From Ricinus communis (Eukaryota > Streptophyta > Magnoliopsida > Malpighiales > Euphorbiaceae), in contig NC_063256.1 in assembly GCF_019578655.1 (NCBI RefSeq), positions 23,598,005-23,662,004 of the forward strand: a stretch of 64,000 nucleotides of DNA. Direction: 5' to 3'. Each line of letters begins with the position of its first letter. Positions within the stretch are counted from its first letter, which is position 1. A program made the translations under genes and the position numbers. The notes beneath the pieces were generated by a model. It did not search any database. It was given only the letters and a program-made list of their open reading frames with translations, and had not been told where the DNA came from. Positions 37,893-50,556 of this stretch are shown in pieces.

Positions 37893-40800
37893 TTCCCATA
37901 CTCACTAATATACCAAAATTACAGGGTTATTTTCTCTGATTGATAAATATCCCCGTATTACGGGGTTGTTTTCTTATATTAAAAAATTTGCCCCTTCTAC
38001 GAGGCTATTTTCTCAGATTCGCAATTACACTACTTTTACGGGGTTGTTTTCTCATATTCATAAATATACATGTTTTATGGGGTTATTTTCTTATATTGAC
38101 AAATATACCCCTTTTACGGGGTTGTTTTCTCATATTATAAAATTAACCCATTTAAGGGGTTGTTTTCTCATACTTACAAATATACCAAAATTACGAAGCT
38201 ATTTTCTCCGATTGATAAATATCCTTGTTTTACGGGGTTGTATTCTCATAGTAAAACATTTACCACTTCTACGAGGTTGTTTTCTCAGGCTCGCAATTAC
38301 AATACTTTTACGGGGTTATTTTATTATATTGATAAATATACCACTTTTACGGGGTCGTTTCCTCAAATTAAATTATTAGAACTATAATGGGGTTGTTTTT
38401 TCAAATTCATAAATTTACACGTTCTACAGGGTTCTTTTCTTATATCGATAAATATACCCCATTTATGGGGTTATTCTCATATTATAAAATTAACCCATTT
38501 AAGGGGTTGTTTTCTCATACTCATAAATATACAAAAATTACAGGGTTATTTTCTCCGATTGATAAATATCCCCGTATAACAGGGTTGTTTTCTCAAATTA
38601 AAGACATTTACATCTTCTGCGAGGCTGTTTTCTAAGACTAGCAAATACACTACTTTTACGGGGATGTTTTTTCAAGTTCATAAATATACACGTTTTACGG
38701 AATTATTTTCTTATATTGATAAATATACCACTTTTACAGGGTTATTTTCTTATATTAAATTATTAGCATTATTATGGGGTTGTTTTCTCAAACTTATAAA
38801 TGTACACATTTTACGGTTTTATTTTCTTATATCGACAAATATACCCGTTTTACGGGATTGTTTTCTCATATTATAAAATTAACCCATTTAAGGGGTTGTT
38901 TTTCCATACTAAAAATTATACCAAAATTACGGACTTATTTTCTCCGATTGATAAATATCCCCGTATCACGGGGTTATTTTCTAATATTTCTAAATATACC
39001 CCTCTTATAGGGTTGTTTTCTCATATTAAAAAATTTACCCCTTCTACGAAGCTATTTTCGGAGACTAGCAATTACACTAATTTTACAGGGTTATTTTTAC
39101 AGATTCATAAATATACCACTTTTATGGGGTCGTTTTCTCATGTTAAATTATTAGCACTATTATGTGGTTGTTTTGTCAAATTCATAAATTTACACGTTTT
39201 ATGTGGTTATTTTCTTATATCGATAAATATCCCCCTTTTAGGGGTTATTTTCTCATACTCTATAATTAACCCATTTAAGGGATTATTTTCCCATACTCAC
39301 TAATATACCAAAATTACAGGGTTATTTTCTCCGATTGATAAATATCCCCATACACGGGTTATTTTCTCTATTAAAAAATTTACCCTTCTTTACGAGGCAT
39401 TATTCTCGGACCGCAGTAATTACACTACTTTTACAGGCTTGTTTTCTCATATTATAAAATTAACCCATTTAAGGGGTTGTTTTCTCATACTCACAAATAT
39501 ACCAAAATTATGAAGCTATTTTCTCTGATTGATAAATATCCCCTTTTTACGGGGTTGTATTCTCATAGTAAAAAATTTACCCCTTCTACGAGGCTGTTTT
39601 CTCAGGCTCGCAATTACAATACTTTTACGGGTTTTGTTTTCTCAGATTGATAAATATACATGTTTTACGAGGTTATTTTCTTATATTGATAAATATACCA
39701 CTTTTACAGGGTCATTTTTTCAAATTAAATTATTACAACTATTATGGGGTTGTTTTTTTAAATTCATAAATTTACACGTTCTACGGAGTTATTTTCTTAT
39801 ATCGATAAATATACCCCTTTTACGGGGTTATTTTCTCATATTATAAAATTAACCCATTTAAGGGGTTGTTTTCTCATACTCATAAATATACCAAAATTAC
39901 GGGGTTTTTTTCTCCGATTGATAAATATCCCCGTAATACGGGGTTATATTCTCATATTAAAGAATTACGGAGCTATTTTCTCCGATTGATAAATATCCCT
40001 GTTTTATGGGGTTATTTTCTTAGATTCATAAATATGCACGCTTTACAGGATTATTTTTTTATATTGACAAATATACTCCTTTTACGGGATTATTTTCTCA
40101 TATTATAAAATTAACCCATTTAAGGGGTTTTTTTCACATACTCATAAATATACCAAAATTAAGGGGTTATTTTGTCCGATTGATACATATCCCCATAATA
40201 TGGGGTTATATTCTCATATTAAAAAATTTACCCCTTCTACGATGATGTTTTCTCAGACTCGCAATTACACTACTTTTACGGAGTTGTTTTCTCAGATTCA
40301 TTAATATACACGTTTTACGTAGTTATTTTCTTATATTGATAAATAAACTACTTTTACGGGGTCGTTTTCTCAAATTAAATTATTAGCACTATTATGGGGT
40401 TGTTTTCTCAAATTCATAAATTTACACATTTTACGGGATTATTTTCTTATATCGACAAATATACCTCTCTTACGGGGTTGTTTTCTCATATTCTACAATT
40501 AACTCATTTGAGGGATTATTTTCTCATACTCACAAATATACCAAAATTACGGGGTTATTTTCTCCAATTGATAATTATCCCCGTAATACAGGGTTGTTTT
40601 CTAATATTAAAAATATTTACCCTTTCTATGCGGCTGTTTTCTCATACTCGCAATTATACTACTTTTACGGAGTTATTTTATGAGGTTCATAAATATACAT
40701 ATTTTACATGTTTATTTTCTTATATTGATAAAATACCACTTTTACGGGGTCATTTTCTCTTATTAAATTATTAACACTATTATGGGGTAGTTTTCTCAAA

Positions 40801-42341
40801 TTCATAAATTTACTCGTTTTACAGGATTATTTACTTATATTGATAAATATACCCCTTTTACGGGGTTATTTTCTCATATTATAAAATTAACCCATTTAAG
40901 AGCTGTTTTCTCATACTCACAAATATACCAAAATTACGTAGTTATTTTCTCCGATTGAAAAATATACCCGTATTACAGGATTATTTTCTCATATTAAAGA
41001 ACTTACCCCTTCTACGAGGCTGTTTTCTCAGACTCATAATTACACTACTTTTACGGGACTGTTTTCTCATATTCATAAATATGCATGTCTTAAGGGTTAT
41101 TTTCTTATATTGATAAATATACCACTTGTACGTGGTCATTTTCTCATATTAAATTATTACCACTATCATGGAATTGTTTCTTCAAATTCATGAATATACA
41201 TATTTTACGGAGTTATTTTTTTATATCAACAAATATACCCCGTAAATCTCATATCTACCATTTAAGGGGTTGTTTTCTCATACTCACAAATATGCCAAAA
41301 TTACGGGATTATTTTCTCCGATTGATAAATATCCTTGTATTACGGTGTTGTATTCTCATATTAAGAAATTTACCCATTCGACGAGGCTGTTTTCTGAGAC
41401 TCACAATTTACGGGATTGTTTTCTCATATTCATAAATATACACATTTTACGGGGTTATATTTTTATATCGATAAATATAGCACTATTACGGGGTCATTTT
41501 CTCTTATTAAATTATTAACACTATTATGGGGTTGTTTTCTCAAATTCATAAATATACACATTTTACGGGGTTAGTTACTTATATTGACAAATATACCCTT
41601 TTACGAGGTTGTTTTCTCATATTAGAAAATTAATCCATTTAAGGGGTTGTTTTCTCATACTCACAAATATACCAAAATTACGGGGTTATTTTCTCCGTTT
41701 GATAAATACCCATATTACGGGATTTTTTTCTCATATTAAAAAACTTACCCCTTCTACGAGGCTGTTTTCTCAGACTCGCAATTACACTATTTTTATGGGA
41801 TTATTTTCTCATATTCATAAATATACACGTTTTACAGGGTTATTTTTATTTTCTTATCTTGATAAATATACCACTTTTACGGGTTCATTTTCTCATATTA
41901 AATTATGAGCACTATTATGGAGTTATCTTTCAGATTCATTAATATACACGTTTTACGGAGTAATTCTCTTATATCGACAAATATATCTATTTTACGAGGT
42001 TGATTTCTCATATTATGAAATTAACCCATCTAAGGAGTTGTTTTCTCATACTCACAGATATACAAAATTTACGGGGTTATTTTCTCCGATTAATAAATAT
42101 TCCCGTATTACGGGGTTGTATTCTCATATTAAAAAATTTACGCCTTCTACGAGGCTGTTTTCTCAGACTCGCAATTACACTACTTTTATAGAGTTGTTTT
42201 CTCATATTTATAAATATACACGTTTTACAGGTTTATTTTCTTATATTGATAAATATACCATTTTTACGGGGCCATTTTCTCATATTAAATTATTAGCACT
42301 ATTATGGGGTTGTTTTCTCAAATTCGTAAATATACACGTTA
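37893..42341 (+). repeat. Satellite array, right palindrome arm
   Basis: Plus-polarity satellite mirroring roughly 4813 down to 762. Pairs include 37966-38379 with 4332-4745 and 40394-40774 with 1936-2316. A degraded patch at 39345-39420 and a truncated B/C subunit near 41235 (ATACCCCGTAAATCTCATAT) have no equivalent in the left arm. They arose, or were removed, after the duplication. Confidence 0.95.
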
Positions 42342-45300
42342 TGTAATACCCGGAATTTTTTTCCCTTAATAATGATTATATTAATAATAATTAATAAATG
42401 AGTTTTTATTTAAATTGATTTTACTTTATTTTTATTTGGTTTGATTTAAAATGATTTAATGGAAATTTTAATATTAGACAATTAAATGAGTTATTTTTCC
42501 ATACCCAATTTGTTGGATCTTTAAGAAATTAATTAAGTAAATTATTTGAAGGGTAAATTATATTTTTGGTTATTCTAATTTTTTCCAATGTATATGAAAT
42601 ATATATATCAATAAAATTATAAATTGAAAAATTATGGTAGAATTTGTAAAGGGTGTTTTTATAAAAGAATTTTGGAAAATTGGTATTTTAATTAGCTAGT
42701 GGTATTTAATTTTAAGTTGTGAAATATTTAGCAAATTGGTAATTTAATTAAATTGTGTGTTAGGACTAAATTGAAAAATTATTTTTAGATGAGGATTAAA
42801 AAGTATAATTTCATTAATATGGGATTTTAATGGAAATTTGGTTGTTTGGTAATTTTATAAATAAATGCGTCGGTAGGGGTATTTATGTAATTGTGTATTT
42901 TCGATAATTCTATTTTGGCCCAAATTAATTAGCTAGGGGCTTAATTGAAAGGCTAAAGGAAAGCTTAGGGGTTAAATTGAAATTCTGCAGGGTAAAATTG
43001 TCGTAATTTAGAAAGTTGAGGGATCTAAATTGTAATAAGGAAAAGTTCGGGGGCTCAATGTCGATATAGAAGAAAGGAAGAGGAGAGAATTGTCAAGGGA
43101 GGAGAGGAGGGCTACGGAAGAGAGAGTGGGGCTGCAGACGGCAAGCGATCACGGGCGCCGAGCGCCGGCGAGTAACAAATAATGCAGCAACACTTCGGGT
43201 CCAAATAGGCGACGACCTGTGAGGAGCAAAAGTGCGTTAGGTGGCGCAGCTTTCTCACGCTGCTCCACCAAGCTTCTTGGCATCTCTTGGCTGCGATCCC
43301 GCCTTAAATTGACCTATGAGTCAAGGCTTCCTCATGCGCTGCCGATTTTTGGTGGCTCTGAGGAGGGAGTTTTGGAGAAGTGGTAGCAACCGCGTTTTCT
43401 GGATTTTTCGACGAGCTCCGGCGGAGGATGGATGATCGGAGGACGTATCCCAACTCTCCTTAGCTCTAGCTTCGCAATGCCACCGATTTCGTGGCGATCG
43501 GGCTTCGTTTGCGATCGACGGTCGAGATTGTCCGCCAATCTCTCCAGACGACGGGCCTGATCGTAATCGAAAGCGATCACACGCATGTCGCTGTGAGTCC
43601 GATGGTGTGTTCAGATCGCCGACGGACCGCGGGTTGAGCAGTCGATCTGAGCGATCGCCGCCCTAATTTTCTCTAGCCCGTTAATTTTGGAGTTCTTAGT
43701 TTAATTGTGTGTCTATTGATTGTGTTGTGTATTAGATGGTATTTGGGATCTTAAATAATTATTTGTCGGACTACCTACCATAGCCAGAGTTTTTGTCACG
43801 TGGCATGAGTCGGGAAAAATAGTGAAGTTTAGGACCCAACTCCCGCTGTTTGAATTGTTGGATATTTGAAGTGTTTTTCCCAAGGTGTCCCGGACCCGCT
43901 TTTATAGGGGTAAATGTCCGACAGGGAGGTTCACCGGATTTTCGGTAGAATTCTCCTGAATCGGGATTCTTAGACAATCAGTCATAGGAATCTAGACCTA
44001 AGATTAATGGTCAATTGTTTCAGCTTTTTGATATATTATTTTCCGTGATTAGATAATCCGTCTGTTCGGCTCGCTCCAACCGAGGCACCGGAGTAGAGTT
44101 AGGAGGTCGCCAAATCTATGAGTTAAAGTCACTTAATCGTTGCACTAGTGCTAAGTCTGACTTTAATATGCTATTTTAGAAATTTATGCGTAATATGATG
44201 ATTAGTATCGCAATATAAATAATTGCACTTGATTATTAATTATTAAAAATAATGTAATTACTATTATTAGTAACGTTATAATAATACAAATATTATTATT
44301 TTTCCACACGAATTGCACGTTGCTTTACCCTAAATTTTTAATCTTTATTTCAATATGTGTTGAATGATTTCATTAGACAATGATATTTATTAAATGTGAT
44401 GATTGCGATTTGGGAATGTGGCTTTCGTAGAACATGCCATCTGATGAGTTACATCAGGACCACGTGCGCACCGGTAATGATCATGGACAGGTAATAAGAT
44501 TATTATGAGTTTTACCCTAGTCGAGCATGGCTCTCTAGGCTGATTTGAGTAATTTTCCGGAGGTAAGGTCCCTGGTCGAGCATTGCTCTATGGGCGCTGG
44601 CTTATTTGGATACTTAAGTGACTAGACTGGAGGTAAGGTCCCTGGTCGAGCATTGCTCTCTGGGCGCCAGTCTTATTGGAATAAGAGAGTTGAAAGGCTT
44701 AGGCAGATAGTGAATATTATGACCGGGACCTGAGTTAAGGATCCCACGGGTCGAGCATTTCTCCTCGGGCGCCCATCTAATGGAATGAGATGCCGGAGTA
44801 AAGGTCCCTGGTCAAGCATTGCTCTCTAGGCGTCGGCTTATTTGGATACTCAAGTGACCAGACTGGAGGTAAGGTCCCTGGTCGAGCATTGCTCTCTGTG
44901 TGCCAGTCTTATTGGATTAAGAGAGCCAAAAGGCTACTAGAATTTGGGGTTAGGGTTCTACTGAGCCACTCGTCCCGTAAAAGTAAAAATATATTTTTAT
45001 TTATTTATTTATTATGGTATGATTATAGTATGATTGGTATTTATGTGCATGGTTTGATATATTGATTTGAATAATTTATATTTTCTATGAAGAATGCAAT
45101 AGTCTCCAGATTATTTGATTTTAACTCACTCGAGGTGACGGTCTCCATTTATTGCTTTTTGGATTTGGATCATAGTCTTCTCGACTCTACTCAAGAACTC
45201 CGACTTCTTCATCATCGGGTGGTGTTTGATTTGGTATGTCAAATTGTAAAAATATTAGATTCTCCGCAGTAGTAATAGTAGAGGTATTAGTGGTAATTTT

Positions 45301-45507
45301 CTAAGTTTCGGGTCTCGCCCAATTTTTCTGGCAGACCGAAGTAATTATGTAAAATGTAACTATTAAGATAATTTGTGGCTTTAATAATATTAATTTGAGA
45401 TGAGATTTGATTGAGTTAGTGAGTGTCAGGCTTACTACGGGATTCAGTGGCCTTAAGCCTACCCATTCCATAGTGCCGCTCACAGGCCCACAGTTGGGGT
45501 CATGACA
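42342..45507 (+). mobile_element. Solo LTR, Del/Tekay family, 3166 bp
   Basis: TGTAATACCC...GGTCATGACA, flanked by CGTTA (42337-42341 and 45508-45512). There is no polypurine tract, primer site or coding remnant, so it is a solo LTR. Its first ~750 bp match 1-761 in reverse at high identity, and the flanking TAACG there is the complement of CGTTA. The palindrome therefore extends at least to about 43090. It differs from its relatives by a longer hairpin-module tract. Open frames at 43332-43586 and 43771-43977 (minus strand) show no recognisable domain. Confidence 0.94.
44515..44905 (+). repeat. LTR hairpin-module tract, 6 modules
   Basis: Six modules start near 44519, 44576, 44645, 44752, 44811 and 44880, mostly with the core GGTCGAGCATTGCTCTCTGGG. 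GAGCATTGCTC is an 11-base palindrome with a single central base. The spacing is ~57-107 bp. Modules 2-3 and 5-6 are near-copies of each other (CTTATTTGGATACT...TGACCAGACTGGAGG), so the tract has grown by duplicating a two-module segment. Confidence 0.8.
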
Positions 45508-47574
45508 CGTTATATGGATTATTTTCTTACAACGACAAATATACCCATTTTACGGGGTTGTTTTCTCACATTATAAAATTAACCCATTTAAGGTACTGTT
45601 TTCTCATACTCACAACTATACCAAAATTACGAGGTTATTTTCTCCGATTGATAAATATACCCATATTACGGGATTATTTTCACATATTAAAGAGCTTACC
45701 CCTTCTATGAGGCTGTTTTTTCTGACTCGTAATTACACTACTTTTACGGGATTGTTTTCTCATATTCATAAATTTACACGTTTTATGGGGTTATTTCTTT
45801 TATATTGATAAATATACCACTTTTACGGGGTCATTCTCTCATTTTAAATTATTAGCACTATTATGGGTTGTTTTTATGGAGTTACTTTCTTATATCGACA
45901 ATTATACCCCGTAAATCTCATATTCTAAAATTAATCCATTTAAGGGGTTGTTTTCTCATACTCATAAATATACCAAAATTACGGGGTTATTTTCTCCGAT
46001 TGATAAATATCCCCGTATTATGGGGTTGTTTTCTCATATTTTAAAATATACCCCTTCTGCGAGGCTGTTTTCTCAGACTCACAATTACACTACTTTTACG
46101 GGGTTGTTTTCACATATTATAAAATTAACCAATTTAAGGGGTTGTTTTCTCATACTCACAAATATACCAAAATTACATGGTTATTTTCTCCGATTAATAA
46201 ATATCCCCGTATTATAGGGTTGTTTTCTTATATTAAAGAAATTACCCGTTCTACGAGGCTGTTTTCTCAGACTCGCAATTACACTACTTTTACGGGATTA
46301 TTTTCTCATATTTATAAATATACATGTGTTACGGGGTTATTTTCTAATGTTGATAAATATACCACTTTTACGGGGTCATCTTCTCATATTAAATTATTAG
46401 CACTATTATGGGGTTGTTTCCTCAGATTCATAAATTTATGCATTTTACGGGGTTATTTTCTTATATCGACAAATATACCCCTTTTATGAGGTTGTTTTCT
46501 CTTATTCTAAAATTAACCCATTTGAGGGGTTGTTTTCTCAAAGTCACAAATATACCAAAATTACGATGTTATTTTCTCCGATTGATAAATATCCCAGTAT
46601 TACATGGTTGTTTTCTCATATTAAAATAATTTACCCTTTCTACAAGACACTTTTTTTATATTCACAATTACACTACTTTTACGGGGTTCTTTTTTCAGAT
46701 TCGTAAATATACACATTTTACGGGTTTATTTTCTTATATTGATAAATATGCCACTTCTACGGGGTTATTTTCTCATATTAAATTATTGGCACTATTAAGG
46801 ATTTTTTTTGTCAAATTTGTAAATATACACGTTTTACGGGATTATTTTCTTATGTCGACAAATATACCCCTGTTATGGGGTTGTTTTCTCATACTCTAAA
46901 ACTAATCCATTTAGGGGATTACCTTCCCATATTCACAAATATACCAAAATTACGGGGTTATTTTCTCCGATTGATAAATATCCCCGTATTACAGGGTTGT
47001 TATCTCATACTAAAAAATTTACCGCTTCTACGAGGCTGTTTTCTCAGACTTGCAATTACACTATTTTTACGGGTTGTTTTCTCAGATCCATAAATATACA
47101 CGTTTTACGGGGTTATTTTCTTATATTGTTAAATGTACTACTTTTACGGGGTCATTTTCTCAAATTAAATTATTAGCACTATTCTGGGGTTGTTTTCTCA
47201 GATTTTTAAATTTACGCATTTTACGGGGTTATTTTCTTATAACGACAAATATATCCCTTTTACTTGTTTTCTCATATTCTAAAATTAACCTATTTGAAGG
47301 GTTATTTTCTTATACTCACAAATATACCAAAATTACGGTGTTATTTTCTCCGATTGATAAATATCCTAGTATTACAAGGTTGTTTTCTCATATTAAAATC
47401 ATTTACCCTTTCTATAAGGTTGTTTTCTCAGATTCACAAATACACTACTTTTACGGGGTTGCTTTCTCATATTCATAAATATACATGTTTTACGGGGTTA
47501 TTTTCTTATATTGAAAAATATACCACTTTTACGGGGTTGTTTTCTCATATTAAATTATTAGCACTATTATGGAG

Positions 47575-47963
47575 TTGTTTTGTCAAATTCATAAATATAC
47601 ACCTTTTACAGGGTTATTTTCTTATATCGATAAATATACCTCTTTTACGGGGTTGTTTTATCATATTTTAAAATTAACCCATTTAAGGGGTTGTTTTCTC
47701 ATACTCTCAAATATACCAAAATTATGGGATTATTTTCTCCGATTGATAAATATCCCCGTATTACGGGGTTTGTGTTCTCATATTAAAAAATTTACCCATT
47801 CTACGAGGCTGTTTTCTCACACTCGCAATTACACTACTTTTACGGGGTTGTTTTCTTATATTCATAAATATACACGGTTTACGGGGTTATTTTCTTATAT
47901 TGAGAAATATACCACTTTTACAAGGTCATTTTATCATTTTAAATTATTAGCACTATTATGGGG
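47575..47963 (+). repeat. Reference higher-order repeat: ten subunits A-J
   Basis: A clean 389-bp unit. Subunits: A 47575-47613 (AAATTCATAAATATACAC), B 47614-47652 (TATATCGATAAATATACC), C 47653-47690 (TTTAAAATTAACCCATTT), D 47691-47729 (CATACTCTCAAATATACC), E 47730-47768 (CCGATTGATAAATATCC), F 47769-47808 (TTAAAAAATTTACCCATT), G 47809-47847 (ACTCGCAATTACACTAC), H 47848-47886 (TATATTCATAAATATACAC), I 47887-47925 (ATATTGAGAAATATACCAC), J 47926-47963 (AAATTATTAGCACTATTATG). The canonical lengths are 39 bp except C and J (38), and F here has one extra base. Every subunit begins near T(T/C)(G/A)TTTTCT and most end in TTTTACGGGG. Similarity between different letters is modest, while the same letter in different HORs is close. 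That is the definition of a higher-order repeat. Confidence 0.93.
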
Positions 47964-50383
47964 TTGTCTTCTCAAATTCATGAATATACACGTTTTACGG
48001 AGTTATTTTCTTATATCGACAAATATACCCCATAAATCTCATATTCTGAAATTAACCCATTTAATGGGTTGTTTTCTCATACTCATAAATATATCAAAAT
48101 TACGGGGTTATTTTCTCCGATTGATAAATATTCACGTATTACGGGGTTGTTTTCTCATATTAAGAAATTTAACCCTTCTACGAGACTGTTTTCTCAAACT
48201 CGCAATTACACTACTTTACACGTTTTACGGGTTTATTTTCATATATGGACAAATATACCTATTTTATGGGGTTGTTTTCTCTTATTAAATTATTACCACT
48301 ATTGTGGGGTTGTTTTTCAAATTCATAAATATACACGTTTTATTGAGTTATTTACTTATATCGACAAATATACACCTTTTATGGGATTGTCTTCTAATAT
48401 TATAAAATTAAGCCATTTAAGTGGCTGTTTTCATACTCAGAAATATACCAAAATTACGGGGTTATTTTCTCTGATTGATAAATATACCCGTATTACAGGG
48501 TTATTTTCTCATATTAAAGAACTTACCTCTTCTCCGAGGCTATTTTCTCAAACTCGCAATTACACTACTTTCACGAGATTGTTTTCTCAGGTTCATAAAT
48601 ATACACGCTTTACGAGGTTAATTTCTTATATTGATAAATATACTACTTTTACGGGTCATTTTCTCATACTATAAAATTAACCCATTTAAGGGGCTGTTTT
48701 CTCATACTCACAAATATACCAAAATTACGGGGTAGTTTTCTCCGATTGATAAATATGTCTTATGAGGTTTTTTTCTCATATTAAAGAACTTACCCCTTCT
48801 ACGAGGCTGTTTTCTCAAACTCATAATTACACTACTTTTACATGATTGTTTTCTCATATTCATAAATATACAAGTTTTACAGAGTTATTTTCTTATATTT
48901 ATAAATAGACCACTTTTTTTACGGGGTCATTTTCTCATATTAAATTATTAGCACTATTATGGGGTTGTTTTTTCAAATTCATGAATATACATGTTTTACG
49001 GAGTTATTTTCTTATATCGAAAAATATACCCCGTAAATCTCATCTTTTGAAATTAACCCATTTAAGGGGTTGTTTTCTCATACTAACAAATATACTAAAA
49101 TTATGGGGTTATTTTCTCCGATTGATAAATATCCCTGTATTACGGGGTTATTTTCTCATATTAAGTACATTTACCCTTTCTACGAGGCTGTTTTCTCAGA
49201 CTCGCAATTACACTACTTTTACGGGATTGTTTTCTCATATTCATAAATATACATGTTTTACAGGGTTATTTTCTTATATTGATAAATGTACCACTTTTAC
49301 GAGGTCATTTTCTCATATTAAATTATTAGAACTATTATGGAGTTGTTTTCTCAAATTCATCAATATACATGTTTTACGGAGTTATTTTTTTATGTCGACA
49401 AATATACCCCGTAAATCTCATATTCTGAAATTAACCCATTTAAGGGGTTGTTTTCTCATACTTAGAAATATACCAAAATTACGAGATTATTTTCACCGAT
49501 TGATAAATATCCCCGTATTACAGGGTTGTTTTCTCATATTAAAACATTTACCCCTTCTACGAGGCTGTTTTCTTAGACTCGCAATTACACTACTTTTATG
49601 GGGTTGTTTTCTCATATTCATAAATATACACTTTTTACGGGGTTATTTTCTTATAGTGATAAATATACCACTTTTACGCGGTCGTCTTCTCAAATTATGT
49701 TATTAGCACTATTATGGGTTTGCTTTGTCAAATTCATAAATTTACACATTCTACAAGGTTCTTTTCTTATATCAACAAATATACCCCTTTTACAAGGTTA
49801 TTTTCTCATACTCTAAAATTAACCAATTTAAGGGGTTGTTTTCCCATACCAACATACCAAAATTTCGGAGTTATTTTCTAGGATTGATAAATAACCCCGT
49901 ATTACGGGGTTGTTTTCTCATATTAAAAAATTTACCCCTTTTACGAGGCTGTTTTCTCATACTCGCAATTACACTACTTTTATGGGATTGTTTTCTCATA
50001 TTCATAAATATACACGTTTTATGTGGTTATTTTCTGATATTAATAAATATACCAACTTTATGGGATTGTTTTCTTATATTAAATTATTAGCACTATTATA
50101 GGGTTGTTCTCTCAAATTTATAAACATACATGTTGTACGAGGTTTTTTTCTTATATCAACAAATGTACCCCTTTTACGGGGTTGTTTTCTCATATTATAA
50201 AATTAAGCCATTTAAGGGGTAGTTTTCCGATACTCACAAATATACCAGAATTACGGGGTTATTTTTTGCGATTCATAAATAACCCTGTATTATGGGGTTG
50301 TTTTCTCATATAAAAGAATTTACCCCTTCTACGAGGCTGTTTTCTCAGACTCGCAATTACACTACTTTTACGGGATTATTTTC

Positions 50384-50556
50384 TCATATTCATAAATATA
50401 AACATTTTATGGGGTTATTTTCTTATATTGAAAATATAGCACTTTTACGGGGTCATTTTCTCGTATTAAATTATTAGCACTATTATGGGGTTGTTTTTTC
50501 AAATTCATGAATATACACATATTACGGTGTTATTTTCTTATATTGACAAATATACC
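50384..50556 (+). repeat. Upstream copy of a ~170-bp direct duplication flanking the Athila-like element
   Basis: The 173 bp ending at the element's first base (50557) recur at 55336-55508 right after its last base, without indels and with a single difference by eye (CATGAATAT versus CATTAATAT). The first three bases (TCA) overlap the LTR end. Typical satellite copies differ far more, so this is a recent direct duplication and not two ordinary repeat units. Confidence 0.9.

Larger units (their letters stand above)
45508..50556 (+). repeat. Satellite array, plus polarity, outside the visible palindrome
   Basis: About thirteen HOR equivalents in plus polarity, some complete and some missing subunits. 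The truncated B/C subunit variant recurs near 45906, 48025, 49025 and 49403, a sign of spread by unequal exchange. Long open frames here (for example 47569-48288 and 48981-49706) consist only of 13-residue satellite repeats. Confidence 0.95.

Noticed and set aside
47575..47963. A CENP-B-box-like or telomere-like motif in the satellite, and assignment as the centromere
   Set aside because: I found no convincing 17-bp CENP-B box or TTTAGGG repeats. Centromere identity needs CENH3 mapping and cannot be read from sequence.
45508..50556. CRISPR-like regular spacing of ~39 bp
   Set aside because: There is no constant repeat with unique spacers. All parts of each unit recur in the next HOR, and the context is a plant genome.
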